64,000 nt of DNA from Gammaproteobacteria bacterium. GTDB taxonomy: Bacteria > Pseudomonadota > Gammaproteobacteria > SZUA-229. Where the stretch lies: contig JAGXGK010000015.1 of NCBI GenBank assembly GCA_024636785.1, positions 140,349 to 204,348 on the forward strand, given 5' to 3'. This document shows positions 10,352 through 20,516 of the stretch, one piece after another. Positions within the stretch are counted from its first letter, which is position 1, and every line of letters starts with the position of its first letter. The notes under the pieces are model-generated. The model worked only from the letters and a program-made list of their open reading frames with translations, was not told where the DNA came from and did no database searches. A program made the position numbers and the translations under genes.

Positions 10352-10831
10352 TTAATGGTGCATGTGTTTGCTATGATCGGTGTTCTGTGAGTCCTGTGTG
10401 CCCTGTTTTTTCACCGGCACAGTAAGTTTAATAGTCTCACCATTTTCCAGGGTGAAATCAAAATTAACCTGATCACCGCCTGTTAATTTTTTCACCGGTT
10501 CGAATAACATGATGTGATGGCTGCCCGCTTCCAGCACCAGCTTGCCGTTAGCCGGTATGATTAATGCGTCACTGTGCTGCATGGTCGCCATCTCGCCTTT
10601 CTGTTGAGTCTGATGAAAGGTAATGCGTTTGAAGCTCCCGGAGCTGGCGGAGACGATTTTTGCTACTTCATCCCCGCTGTTTTTGATTTCCATGTAGGCA
10701 ACCAGAACCTTGCTTCTAGGCGGTGCTTCAGCGATCCACGCGCCCTCAAATTCAAGGTTTGAAGCAGCGCCGGCACTCTGGCTGAAAAAGAATAGTGAAA
10801 ATAGCAGCGATAAAAATGGAAATGTTTTCAT
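10352..10831 (-). CDS. PCu(A)C family copper chaperone
   Basis: Signal peptide MKTFPFLSLLFSLFFFSQSAGA; WIAEAPPRSKVLVAYMEIKNSG; ITFHQTQQKGEMATMQHSDALIIPANGKLVLEAGSHHIMLF; His-rich C-terminus. Internal start preferred over track start at 11050. Confidence 0.88.
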   Translation of the reverse strand: MKTFPFLSLLFSLFFFSQSAGAASNLEFEGAWIAEAPPRSKVLVAYMEIKNSGDEVAKIVSASSGSFKRITFHQTQQKGEMATMQHSDALIIPANGKLVLEAGSHHIMLFEPVKKLTGGDQVNFDFTLENGETIKLTVPVKKQGTQDSQNTDHSKHMHH

Positions 10832-11077
10832 TGATTGAGCCCTCATTATAAAGTAGCGGATTATAGGCGTTGCCCCACTAACAAGGAAGTACTGCGTATC
10901 CTGATCCATGCAGCGGGTTTTGTGCAGACGGATTCGGCAACGGCTAAAATGCCGTGAAGTTATATCCGGTGCTGAATGGCCCGTGCACATCAGGATGATT
11001 TTAAGGCGCATAGAGTGGTAACATCCGGTGTAACTTGAGCGCCAGCTCACACTAATAATCGCAGAGATCTAGTCAAC

Positions 11078-12184
11078 ATGTCTGGCAATACTATCGGAAA
11101 ACTGTTCACCGTCACCACCAGTGGCGAATCTCATGGTCCGGCTCTGCTGGGTATTGTCGACGGCTGTCCGCCGGGGCTGGAAATTTCTGAGGCCGATCTA
11201 CAGCTGGAGCTGGATCGCCGCAAACCCGGTACCTCACGCCACACCACGCAGCGCCGTGAGCCGGATGCGGTGAAAATCCTCTCCGGCGTGTTCGAAGGCA
11301 AAACCACCGGTTGCAGCATCGGCCTGATGATCGAAAACGTCGACCAGCGCTCCAAAGATTACGGCAATATCATGAACACCTTTCGACCCGGTCACGCCGA
11401 TTACACCTATCAGCAGAAATACGGTTTCCGCGATTATCGCGGCGGTGGCCGTTCCTCGGCGCGCGAAACCGCGATGCGCGTAGCCGCCGGTGCCATCGCC
11501 AAAAAATACCTGAAAGACCGCTTCGGCATCAATATTTACGGCTATCTCTCCCAGCTGGGGCCAATTGAAATCGAGCATATTGATCTTACCGAGGTGCGCA
11601 ACAACCCCTTCTTCTGCCCCGATGCCGGCAAGGTCGAAGCCATGGAAGCCTATATGGATGCCCTGCGCAAAGAGGGCAACTCGGTCGGTGCCAAAATCAC
11701 CACTATTGCCGAAGGCGTGCCGCCGGGCCTGGGCGAGCCGGTATTCGATCGCCTCGACGCTGACATCGCCCAATCGATGATGGGCATCAACGCTGCCAAA
11801 GGCGTGGAGATCGGCGACGGTTTCGCCTGTGTTGCCGCCAAGGGCACCGACTTCCGCGATGAGATCACTCCCGAAGGTTTTCTCAGCAATCACATGGGCG
11901 GCGTGCTGGGCGGTATTTCATCGGGTCAGGATATTGTCGTGCACACCGCCTTCAAGCCGACTTCGAGCATGCGCCTGCCGGGGCGCTCAGTGGATATCCA
12001 CGGTGAGCCTGCTGAAGTGGTCACCAAGGGTCGGCACGATCCCTGCGTCGGCATCCGCGCCACTCCCATCTGTGAAGCCATGCTGGCAATCACGCTGCTC
12101 GATCACATGCTGCGCTTCAGGGCGCAGTGCGCTGATGTGCAGTCGCCGACACCGGTGATTCCCGCCAGCGCCGAACAGGGGTGA
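11078..12184 (+). CDS. aroC: Chorismate synthase
   Basis: [72 protein letters not shown]. Confidence 0.98.
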   Translation: MSGNTIGKLFTVTTSGESHGPALLGIVDGCPPGLEISEADLQLELDRRKPGTSRHTTQRREPDAVKILSGVFEGKTTGCSIGLMIENVDQRSKDYGNIMNTFRPGHADYTYQQKYGFRDYRGGGRSSARETAMRVAAGAIAKKYLKDRFGINIYGYLSQLGPIEIEHIDLTEVRNNPFFCPDAGKVEAMEAYMDALRKEGNSVGAKITTIAEGVPPGLGEPVFDRLDADIAQSMMGINAAKGVEIGDGFACVAAKGTDFRDEITPEGFLSNHMGGVLGGISSGQDIVVHTAFKPTSSMRLPGRSVDIHGEPAEVVTKGRHDPCVGIRATPICEAMLAITLLDHMLRFRAQCADVQSPTPVIPASAEQG

Positions 12185-12305
12185 GGGCTGTTTCGGTGAC
12201 AGCGACGGTCCGCAAAAATAGCGTATCCTGCCGATGCGTTTCACGGCATCCGTTTTATTCACCCGGGCTGTTTTCTCACCCCGTTTTTTAAACGCTGTAC
12301 CCACA

Positions 12306-13469
12306 ATGAATGATCAACGCGCCAGCCTGAGCCTTGTTCCTTATTGGCGGCTCAGCAGCTTCTATTTTTTCTATTTCGCCTCGCTCGGCGCAATAGTGCC
12401 TTACTGGAGCCTGTACCTGAAAGCGCAGGGTTTTGGTGCCCAGGAAATCGGCACACTCATCGCTTTCATTCCCGCCACGAAAATTTTCGCGCCCTACATC
12501 TGGGGCTGGGTGGCCGACCATACTCAGCGTCCTATCACTATCATTCGCATAGCCAACCTGCTCGCCGTACTGGCGTTTATCGGCGTGTTTTTTGGCAACA
12601 GCTACTGGTGGCTGGCGCTGGTCATGTTCATGTTCAGTTTCTTCTGGAACTCCTCACTGCCGCAATTCGAAGCCACTACCCTGAATCACCTCAATAAAGA
12701 GATACACCGTTATAGCAACATCCGGCTCTGGGGTTCACTGGGTTTTATTTTTATAGTGGTCGGGCTCGGCGAGTTTTTTCAAAGTCAGAGCATCGGCGGC
12801 TTACCGTTTTTTATTCTAGCCTTGCTGGTGGCCATATTTCTGGTCAGCCTGACAGTGCCCGATTGCTTGCAGGTAGAACACGAAGAGCAGGGCCACATCA
12901 TGAACGTGGTACGTCGACCTGTGGTGCTGGCGTTTCTGGCGATATGTTTTTTAATGGTGCTTAGCCACGGCCCCTATTACACCTTCTACAGTATCTACCT
13001 CGAAGACCACGGCTACAGCCGCCGATTCATCGGCCTCTTCTGGGCCGTCGGTGTCATCGCCGAAGTGGGCATCTTTCTGCTCATGCATCGTATCATTCCT
13101 CTGCTGGGCGTACGTTTGTTATTGCTCATCACCTTCGCACTCACCGCCCTACGCTGGCTGCTCATCGGCTACTTTCCGGACAACAGCACCATCCTGTTCA
13201 TCGCGCAGTTATTCCACGCCTTTAGTTTTGGAATGTTTCATGCAGTGGGAATTTTACTGGTGCATCAATTTTTTAAAGGCAAACATCAGGGCAGGGGACA
13301 GGCGTTATACGCCAGCCTGAGTTTTGGCGTCGGCGGCGCAGCAGGCAGTTTGCTTAGCGGTTTATTGTGGGATCGAATGGATCATTCGAGTTTGTTTGCG
13401 CTGGCGGCACTGGCGGCATTGTTAGCGTGGGGGATAGTCTGGAAGTTTATGCGAATAAGTCTCAAATAG
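12306..13469 (+). CDS. MFS transporter (HcaT/LacY-like, MFS_1-type)
   Basis: Repeated TM helices; RLSSFYFFYFASLGAIVPYWSLYLKAQGFGAQEIGTL; ATG at 12306 preferred over 12234. Confidence 0.85.
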   Translation: MNDQRASLSLVPYWRLSSFYFFYFASLGAIVPYWSLYLKAQGFGAQEIGTLIAFIPATKIFAPYIWGWVADHTQRPITIIRIANLLAVLAFIGVFFGNSYWWLALVMFMFSFFWNSSLPQFEATTLNHLNKEIHRYSNIRLWGSLGFIFIVVGLGEFFQSQSIGGLPFFILALLVAIFLVSLTVPDCLQVEHEEQGHIMNVVRRPVVLAFLAICFLMVLSHGPYYTFYSIYLEDHGYSRRFIGLFWAVGVIAEVGIFLLMHRIIPLLGVRLLLLITFALTALRWLLIGYFPDNSTILFIAQLFHAFSFGMFHAVGILLVHQFFKGKHQGRGQALYASLSFGVGGAAGSLLSGLLWDRMDHSSLFALAALAALLAWGIVWKFMRISLK

Positions 13470-13591
13470 ATTAAAAACGCGGTGCATCTCTGTCATAATC
13501 GCGCAGGTCGCTCACCAGTAATCAAACTGTTCTAATAAAAATGGCAATGGCGGTTAAAGCTTTTTAATTTATTTCCGCAGGAATCTATTTC

Positions 13592-14920
13592 ATGAAAACA
13601 CTGACCGCACCCGATCATCCTAGCCTCTGGCAGGCTATGCAATACTGGTTCAAACTGGGCTTCATTAGTTTCGGCGGACCCGCCGGACAAATTTCAATCA
13701 TGCATCAGGAACTGGTGGAAAAACGCCGCTGGATTTCCGAACGCCGCTTTCTGCATGCGCTGAATTACTGTATGTTATTGCCCGGCCCCGAGGCCATCCA
13801 GCTGGCTATCTATATCAGCTGGCTCATGCACGGCGTCATCGGCGCCATCATCGCCGGCGTATTATTTTTTCTACCCGCATTTATTCTGTTATCACTGCTG
13901 GCTGTCATTTATCTCACCTGGGGCGACGTCACTTTAGTGCAGGGCATTTTTTACGGCATTAAACCGGCCGTGGTGGCAGTGGTGTTATTTGCCGCCTGGC
14001 GCATTGGCTCACGTGCACTCAAAAATAAAATTCTGTGGACTATGGCGGCGCTCGCCTTTGTTGGTATTTTTGTTTTTGATATCAGCTTCCCCTGGATTGT
14101 GCTGGCCGCAGCCATACTGGGTGCAGCGGGCGGCAAGTGGCTGCCGGAAAAATTCAAAACCGGTGGCGGTCACGGCAGCAGCGACAAAGACTACGGCCCG
14201 GCAATCATCGACGATGATTCACCCGTGCCGGCACATGCGCGTTTTTCCCTTAAAAAACTGGCGGCAAAGATAATTTTGTTCAGCCTGATCTGGCTTGTCG
14301 CCATGTACGTTGTTAGCGCTGAACCTACGCTGTTGAAGATGGGCGAATTTTTCACCAAAGCCGCCTTCCTGACCATCGGCGGTGCCTACGCCGTTCTGCC
14401 CTACGTATATCAGGGTGCCGTCGAAAATTACCAATGGCTGACCGGCCCGCAAATGATCGACGGCCTCGCCTTAGGTGAAACCACGCCCGGTCCACTCATC
14501 ATGATCGTGACCTGGGTCGGTTATCTCGGTGCGGTTTCAAAAGAAATATTCGCTAACACGTTTGTCGCCGGACTGGCCGGTGCAGCTGTCGCCACTTTCT
14601 TTACTTTTCTGCCTTCATTTTTATTTATCCTCACCGGCGGCCCCATGGTCGAAGCCACTCGCAACGAACTGAAATTCACCGCTCCCCTAACGGGTATCAC
14701 CGCCGCCGTAGTTGGCGTTATTGTCAACCTGGCCGTATTTTTTGCATGGCACACCTTCTGGCCCAGCGCTACCATCAGTAAACCTTTTTCAGGCTCATTT
14801 GAATGGTTGCCAGTAATAGTTGCCATCGCCAGTTTCATTGCTCTATGGAAATACAAAATCGATATCATGAAAGTGATAGGTGTATGTGCTTTGATTGGTC
14901 TGGTTTATGCGTATCAGTAG
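13592..14920 (+). CDS. chrA: Chromate transporter (CHR/ChrA family, two-domain)
   Basis: FKLGFISFGGPAGQISIMHQELVEKRRW and second-half FFTKAAFLTIGGAYAVLPYVYQ...LGETTPGPLIMIVTWVGYLG. Confidence 0.93.
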   Translation: MKTLTAPDHPSLWQAMQYWFKLGFISFGGPAGQISIMHQELVEKRRWISERRFLHALNYCMLLPGPEAIQLAIYISWLMHGVIGAIIAGVLFFLPAFILLSLLAVIYLTWGDVTLVQGIFYGIKPAVVAVVLFAAWRIGSRALKNKILWTMAALAFVGIFVFDISFPWIVLAAAILGAAGGKWLPEKFKTGGGHGSSDKDYGPAIIDDDSPVPAHARFSLKKLAAKIILFSLIWLVAMYVVSAEPTLLKMGEFFTKAAFLTIGGAYAVLPYVYQGAVENYQWLTGPQMIDGLALGETTPGPLIMIVTWVGYLGAVSKEIFANTFVAGLAGAAVATFFTFLPSFLFILTGGPMVEATRNELKFTAPLTGITAAVVGVIVNLAVFFAWHTFWPSATISKPFSGSFEWLPVIVAIASFIALWKYKIDIMKVIGVCALIGLVYAYQ

Positions 14921-15026
14921 AAATTAAGTTGGGCGGTTTTTTTATCGGCCAGGCGCGACAAATTCGACAGGCACGGTGGTGCACGGAAGTACTGATGATA
15001 AACCTAAGGATGGAATGAATTTGAAT

Positions 15027-15139
15027 AGCCGATTTTAGGCTAGCCCCATCGGGGCAAATACCATGGAAGGTATTTGTAATATTAAACAGCCGTTTTATGG
15101 CTGGCCTGCAGGGCAAAACACAGGGAAGTATTTTGTAAT
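15027..15139 (+). ncRNA. Candidate structured RNA: two tandem ~53-nt units, each with three successive hairpins
   Basis: Unit 1 (15027-15080) AGCCGATTTTAGGCT-AGCCCCATCGGGGC-AAATACCATGGAAGGTATTTGTAAT; unit 2 (15088-15139) AGCCGTTTTATGGCT-GGCCTGCAGGGC-AAAACACAGGGAAGTATTTTGTAAT. Stem pairing kept while sequence differs. Strand assumed from the downstream gene. Confidence 0.45.
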
Positions 15140-15443
15140 CCCGCTCGCTGATCTTAATTCGCCGTCATTAGTTAAGTCTCCAGCCAATAATCAGGCCTGC
15201 TCACCTGATATTTATTTACTCGGATAGGCTCAGTGGCCGCACACGCTTCGTTGATTTTCGTTGAAAGTGGGTTTTCATTTACTATAACTAACTGAAATAT
15301 CAGTGGATTATTTTTATCCTGAAAGCGTACGAATTTTGACGAACAAATTACTGGCAATCACTGGTCATCCTTATTAACTTGGTCTCTGCTACAGAAACGA
15401 ACATTTAGCTGGTTATTAAATAAAAAAATATGGAGTAAATGAG

Positions 15444-16880
15444 ATGAACAAAAATGATACAAAATGTGCCACCGGTTCCTGTCTTGGGCGTTGGGTAAAG
15501 AAAACGCTTTATGGCAGTGCCCTGGTGGGTCTGGCCATGACCATGGCTTCACCTGTCGCAATGGCGGATGACAAGAAAGGTTTCCAGACTTTTACCCCCT
15601 ATAATCGTGTGGCCAAGTTGCCGGTAGTGTTGAACGCCGACCGTAAAACTGACTACGTTGCCACCTATAACAAGGCAAAAGCGGCATCACTGGCGCTGGC
15701 CAATTACGTGGCGCGTTACCATGATGAAGAAGTGCTCGGTGCAGATGTTATCAAGGGCGATGACTGGGTACTCGGCGGCACCTCGCTGGCCTGCCGTAAG
15801 GCCCGCACCTGTACTGATGAAGAAATTTCCGGTGCCATTCTGGGTATTCCGGCACCGGAGCCGATCGACCCGGCGCTGCCATTGTCGAAAGCCAACACCA
15901 AAAAAGCCAACGTAATGGATTTCTGCAACGAGCATTACGCCAAGCAGGCTTTGGGCGTGTCACCGATTGTGGGCGACAAGAAAGTTGTGAACGGTTATTC
16001 ACACACTTCGGCGCTGCCCTGTGAAGTCTCCATCTGGAATGATGGCGACTATATCTATGTGGATATGCTCGATCCCAATGCGATTTTCAGTCTGTTCTTC
16101 ACCGACGTGCTGTTCAGTGATGACATGAATGACCCGGCTTTCGCCGAAGCCATTTCTGCGCTGCCGCCACAGGTAAAATCTGAAATCCGCGCCATCGTCC
16201 AGCACGCCATGGTCGAGTTCGATCCCAAGGCCGAGCCCATGAACAAGCCCCTGGGGCCCAAGTACAAGAAAATGGACGAGGTGGTCAGCGTGGTGGCTAT
16301 GTCACCGGAACAATCCCCCTACAAGCACGTGAGCTACACCCGTGTTGATGGTGGTGTGTTTACCGCTGCCGATTCCTCAGGCGTCACCCAGGCTATCATC
16401 AACACGATGAGTATCCATGGTACGGCTGATGAAGGTGTTCACTCAACGGTGATCGAAGACGACGGGTCCACTCTGGACAGCATTCTCAGCCCCAAATCGA
16501 GCTGGCGTTCGGCGCGTGCCACACCGCTGACGCTGCCAGGCAAAAACCATATCGTCGAGGCCTGCTCACCGAAGTACGCCAAGATGGCGATGAGCACCGG
16601 CCTGCACCACGTCACCGCACTGCCCTGTGAAATCACGGTGCAGATTCTCGACAGAGACGGTGATGGCAGCAAGGAAACTCTGGTAGTCAGCTACCTGGAT
16701 CCACACTTTATGCTGGGTGCTCTGTTCGCGGATATTTCCGCGGAAGACCAGGTTGCTTTCGCAGACATTCCAGGCAACATCTTGGATGATCTGCAGAAGA
16801 TTGTAGCTGCGGCATTGGAGTTCAATTCAGGTATTGCTCTGAACGAAGGTGTGCAGATTAGTTACAACATGCTGCCCTGA
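15444..16880 (+). CDS. Secreted protein with two DUF302-like domains
   Basis: Signal peptide ending SPVAMADD; NVMDFCNEHYAKQALG...SALPCEVSIW...YVDMLDPNAIFSLFF and HIVEACSPKYAKMAM...TALPCEITVQ...VSYLDPHFMLGALF. Confidence 0.75.
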   Translation: MNKNDTKCATGSCLGRWVKKTLYGSALVGLAMTMASPVAMADDKKGFQTFTPYNRVAKLPVVLNADRKTDYVATYNKAKAASLALANYVARYHDEEVLGADVIKGDDWVLGGTSLACRKARTCTDEEISGAILGIPAPEPIDPALPLSKANTKKANVMDFCNEHYAKQALGVSPIVGDKKVVNGYSHTSALPCEVSIWNDGDYIYVDMLDPNAIFSLFFTDVLFSDDMNDPAFAEAISALPPQVKSEIRAIVQHAMVEFDPKAEPMNKPLGPKYKKMDEVVSVVAMSPEQSPYKHVSYTRVDGGVFTAADSSGVTQAIINTMSIHGTADEGVHSTVIEDDGSTLDSILSPKSSWRSARATPLTLPGKNHIVEACSPKYAKMAMSTGLHHVTALPCEITVQILDRDGDGSKETLVVSYLDPHFMLGALFADISAEDQVAFADIPGNILDDLQKIVAAALEFNSGIALNEGVQISYNMLP

Positions 16881-16904
16881 TAAGCGTGATGAGTGAGTAA
16901 AACG

Positions 16905-16987
16905 CCTCCTGGTGAGTCCGTGGTGAGTTCGGTATGTAGTAAGTATTGCCGACCTCCATGCCACGGATTTACCCAGGAGGTTTTTTT
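16905..16987 (+). terminator. Long-stem terminator-like hairpin followed by T7 tract
   Basis: CCTCCTGGTGAGTCCGTGG (16905-16923) pairs with CCACGGATTTACCCAGGAGG (16961-16980), followed by TTTTTTT. Confidence 0.6.
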
Positions 16988-17009
16988 GGATGAACAGGCT
17001 GGATCAACA

Positions 17010-17525
17010 ATGAAAATAATGATTGCTTTAACCATTGCCCTGCTGGGCATGAGCCTGCAGGCGAGGGCGGTCGATTATGAATTACCGGATCTCGACGGCA
17101 AACCACAGGCGCTCGACCAGTACCTCGGTAAGTGGGTGGTGGTGAATTACTGGGCCACCTGGTGCAACACATGCATCAAGGAACTGCCGGACCTTATCGC
17201 CTTGCATGAAGGTAATAAAGATGGCGAAATAGTCGTCGTCGTCGGCATAAATTACGAGATGATAAATTTAGATAGACTGAAAAACTTTGTGGCACAGTAT
17301 TCCATTCCCTATTTGGTTCTACGCAGCGAACCGGTGTCGACGACACCGCTGGGCCCAGTGCCGGCCCTGCCTACCACCTATATCATTAACCCCGAGGGGA
17401 TAACCGTAGCCGGCGAGATCGGTATAGTCACCCGGCAAAATCTTGAAGATTATATAAATGAGAGAAAAGCCGCCTATGAACGCACTAAAATCACACGGCA
17501 GCCCGAAGCTGAAATTCAGGGTTGA
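17010..17525 (+). CDS. Secreted TlpA/thioredoxin-like protein
   Basis: Signal peptide MKIMIALTIALLGMSLQARAVD; VVNYWATWCNTCIKELPDLIALHE (WCxxC); GPVPALPTTYIINPEG. ATG at 17010 preferred over 16893, which starts inside the terminator-like hairpin. Confidence 0.88.
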   Translation: MKIMIALTIALLGMSLQARAVDYELPDLDGKPQALDQYLGKWVVVNYWATWCNTCIKELPDLIALHEGNKDGEIVVVVGINYEMINLDRLKNFVAQYSIPYLVLRSEPVSTTPLGPVPALPTTYIINPEGITVAGEIGIVTRQNLEDYINERKAAYERTKITRQPEAEIQG

Positions 17526-17894
17526 ATTTTAACTGGATTGAGACCGATTCTCTGAGCAAAGCAGTTCAGATAAAGGCTTAGGCTCCTAACTTTTATCATC
17601 TATAACGCCTGCGAGAAATCTCTGAAATAGTGGTTGAAGTGTCAGCTCTTTATGCAGGCATTGACGTGCTAAATGGATTGCTCCAGGAAGGATCACCCTT
17701 TGCTTTAATCGCCATAAACCCGACAGTCTACTGGAACCATAAACAGCACATCCTTTCACCATGGCCCTGATCTGTGCCGCCTGTGAACCCAGCACAGATT
17801 TGCGCGGCAGAGTCTATTCTTCCTGCTGATAGTATGGCGTCACCATAGTCAGCTATACTTTTATGGATGGTTATTAAGAGTATGGTTATTTCCT

Positions 17895-18326
17895 ATGTTG
17901 TTTAATATTCAAAAGCCGGGCATGGTTATATTACTGCTGCTGGCTTCACCATTGTGGGCGAATTCCAGGTCGGTCGCGCCGGAGAGTATTCCCGGTGCGG
18001 TGATGGTGAGTGCGGAGGAGGTGATCGAGCTGATTCTGACCAGTCCTGAGCTGGTGGTGATTGATTCGCGCAAGAAAAACGAGTACAGCAAAGGGCATAT
18101 CGAGAGCGCGGTGAATCTGCTGAATGCCGATATGCAGCCGGAGATGCTGGCCGAACTGGTGCCGGACAAGTCGGGCGCGATTCTATTTTACTGTAATGGG
18201 ATTCACTGTCTGCGCAGTGCTGATGCGGTGAGCAAAGCGTTGAGCTGGGGATATGAAAATATTTTCTGGTTCAGAGGCGGTTGGCAGGAATGGACAGAAA
18301 AACGGCTTCCGATGATATCCGATTAA
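17895..18326 (+). CDS. Secreted rhodanese-domain protein
   Basis: VVIDSRKKNEYSKGHIESAVNL and ILFYCNGIHCLRSADAVSKALSWGYENIFWFRGGWQEWTEKRLP. Confidence 0.88.
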   Translation: MLFNIQKPGMVILLLLASPLWANSRSVAPESIPGAVMVSAEEVIELILTSPELVVIDSRKKNEYSKGHIESAVNLLNADMQPEMLAELVPDKSGAILFYCNGIHCLRSADAVSKALSWGYENIFWFRGGWQEWTEKRLPMISD

Positions 18327-18362
18327 TCGCTGAGTTTGATTATATATTTCGGTTATAAACTA

Positions 18363-20234
18363 ATGCGCGTAGAAAATATTTCTATCAGGGCGGCAACGAT
18401 ATTCATTTTTACAATGATTGCAGTGGTAGCGATTATTCTGTCGTTGTTTGCCGGTAATTATTTCAGGCAGTCGGCGCTGGATGCGCAGGTGAGTAATCTA
18501 TCGCGTGTAATTGAAGTGGCTGCACAGGAAATGTTCAAGCATGTAAGAGATCATACTTTTGATCTGGGGATGAAGCTGGGTAACAATGCCGAGCTGATTA
18601 AGGCGGTTGATGAAATTGAGTCACCAGGAGGTGAGTCGAAGCTGGAGGCGTTACTGGATGATCCGTTTATTAATGGCTTTGTTGGTATTGCCGAAATCGA
18701 TATGGTCAAGCTCAGGGTTTATGATCTGAATTTGCGCCTACTGGCCGAGAGCAGTCAGGGGGTGACCGATCTGGTGCGTGCGCCGTCTGTTTATCTGCAA
18801 AATATACTTCAACAGCGCCGGGGGGTTGAACGCCTGAAAGCCGTTGATGGACTGTGGAACTCGCCGCACGGGCCATTATATTCTACGGTGGTGCCGGTGG
18901 GCGGATTACGACTGATGGCTTATCTGGAAGTGGTCGTTAACCCGGCGTTTAATGTTCCGGAAATCGGCAAAATCACTAAAACACCGGTCAATGTGTTTTC
19001 CGCCACCGGCAAGCCGTTGAGCAATGCTGCAAACGAAGACCGTGCTCATTTTCTGCCTGTGGAATTTAATCTTTTGGCCTCAGACGGCGAACTCGCCTTT
19101 CGTATTGTTGGCTACGAAAATGTCGAAAAACTCAATGAGGAAATGGAAAACACGCGCACGGTCACTATCAGTGGTTTTTTGCTGCTCTCAATGCTGTCAC
19201 TGGCTTTCGCGCTCTGGCTGTTTAACCGTTTTCTATTTATACCGGTGAGCCGGATGATCACTGATATGGATAAGATCGCCGGTGGCAATATGAAAATAGA
19301 AGTAAACAGAACGGGTCTGCGGGAATTTTATCTGCTTGCCAAAAGCTTTAATGCCATGGCTGACAAGGTAAAACTCAGAACAGATGAACTCAGAGATTCG
19401 CAAAACCGTCTGCGCCATCTGCTCGATCTGGATGAATACGCCATTTTGTATTTTGCTCTTGATCATGGCGTGCTTTATTTTAATAAAAGCACTTCGGATC
19501 TTTTTGGTTATGACAATGGCGAAATCAATGATCTGGAATTCACTGATCTGTTTACCGATGATGTTACAAAATTAATATCCAGTCTGAATAAGGACGCGGG
19601 GCAAAACAGATTACAGATGAAAATGCAGTGTCGGACTAAAGCCGGCGCAGTTTTTCAGTGTCATGCGATGGTCAGGCAATTAGAAATTATGGGGGAGCCG
19701 GGCTATGCCGTGGTCATCCGCCCTGCAGCCAGCCTGCCGGCTGATCTGAACCAGCAGTTCACTACGAATAGTGGCGAGCTTGATGAAGTCGGCGCTAGAC
19801 AGGTTGAACAGTCGCTGAAACGGATCATAGAAATCGCCAGTGATAACCCGGCACTGTTACTGGGGCTGGATGTGTCAGGGTTGTCCGAGTCGCAACTGAA
19901 TACAGCAGCAGACAAGAAAACCTTGCTGCGTGAACGTGCTGTTGCGGTAATGTCGGCGGTACTGGCTTGCTGGGAATATGATCTGGGCAAGAGCAAGGTT
20001 GATCTGGCAGATGCGAGCGGCATCTGGCCGGTATACATGGACAAGTCGACACCGACCACGCGCACCCTTGACCGATACCTGCATATCGACACCTGTCCCA
20101 AAAATCCGCGCTGTCAGCGGGTAGTAGATACCGCTGAATTTGTACTCAGGCAAATCGGTGGTCGGCAGACCTCATACCGGCAAAAACTGGCCGAGACGCT
20201 CGACGCGTTACGTCAGACGATAACAGGCGTGTAG
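18363..20234 (+). CDS. Membrane sensor protein with HAMP and PAS-like domains, no recognised output domain
   Basis: TM1 (AATIFIFTMIAVVAIILSLFAG), extracytoplasmic sensor, TM2 (ISGFLLLSMLSLAFALWLF), HAMP (FIPVSRMITDMDKIAGGNMKIEVNRTGLREFYLLAKSFNAMADKVKLR), PAS-like (LRHLLDLDEYAILYFALDHGVLYFNKSTSDLFGYDNGEINDL). Confidence 0.75.
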   Translation: MRVENISIRAATIFIFTMIAVVAIILSLFAGNYFRQSALDAQVSNLSRVIEVAAQEMFKHVRDHTFDLGMKLGNNAELIKAVDEIESPGGESKLEALLDDPFINGFVGIAEIDMVKLRVYDLNLRLLAESSQGVTDLVRAPSVYLQNILQQRRGVERLKAVDGLWNSPHGPLYSTVVPVGGLRLMAYLEVVVNPAFNVPEIGKITKTPVNVFSATGKPLSNAANEDRAHFLPVEFNLLASDGELAFRIVGYENVEKLNEEMENTRTVTISGFLLLSMLSLAFALWLFNRFLFIPVSRMITDMDKIAGGNMKIEVNRTGLREFYLLAKSFNAMADKVKLRTDELRDSQNRLRHLLDLDEYAILYFALDHGVLYFNKSTSDLFGYDNGEINDLEFTDLFTDDVTKLISSLNKDAGQNRLQMKMQCRTKAGAVFQCHAMVRQLEIMGEPGYAVVIRPAASLPADLNQQFTTNSGELDEVGARQVEQSLKRIIEIASDNPALLLGLDVSGLSESQLNTAADKKTLLRERAVAVMSAVLACWEYDLGKSKVDLADASGIWPVYMDKSTPTTRTLDRYLHIDTCPKNPRCQRVVDTAEFVLRQIGGRQTSYRQKLAETLDALRQTITGV

Positions 20235-20516
20235 CCTGATCAGTCAAAAGTTTAGGTAATGAATTTAGTCGCCATTCATGGCGAATGGCCGCTACCAATG
20301 CCGGAAGCTGAGGCAGTTTGTAAAGGGAGGGTTAAAAGCGCCTTTCTATTTCATGCTGGCGCATAAAAAAATGTAGAATCTGCAACGAATTGTGCAGTAG
20401 TAGTCGATTCTCAGGGCCAGGTATTACTTATCAAATGTTATAATATGGGATCCAAATCTGTATTTGTTAAGTGATGGTGAACGATTTTTAACCAATTCCA
20501 GTACTTTTAGACTCAT

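Noticed and set aside
16893-17009. N-terminal extension of the TlpA-like ORF
   Set aside because: Overlaps the terminator-like hairpin; a clear signal peptide begins at 17010.
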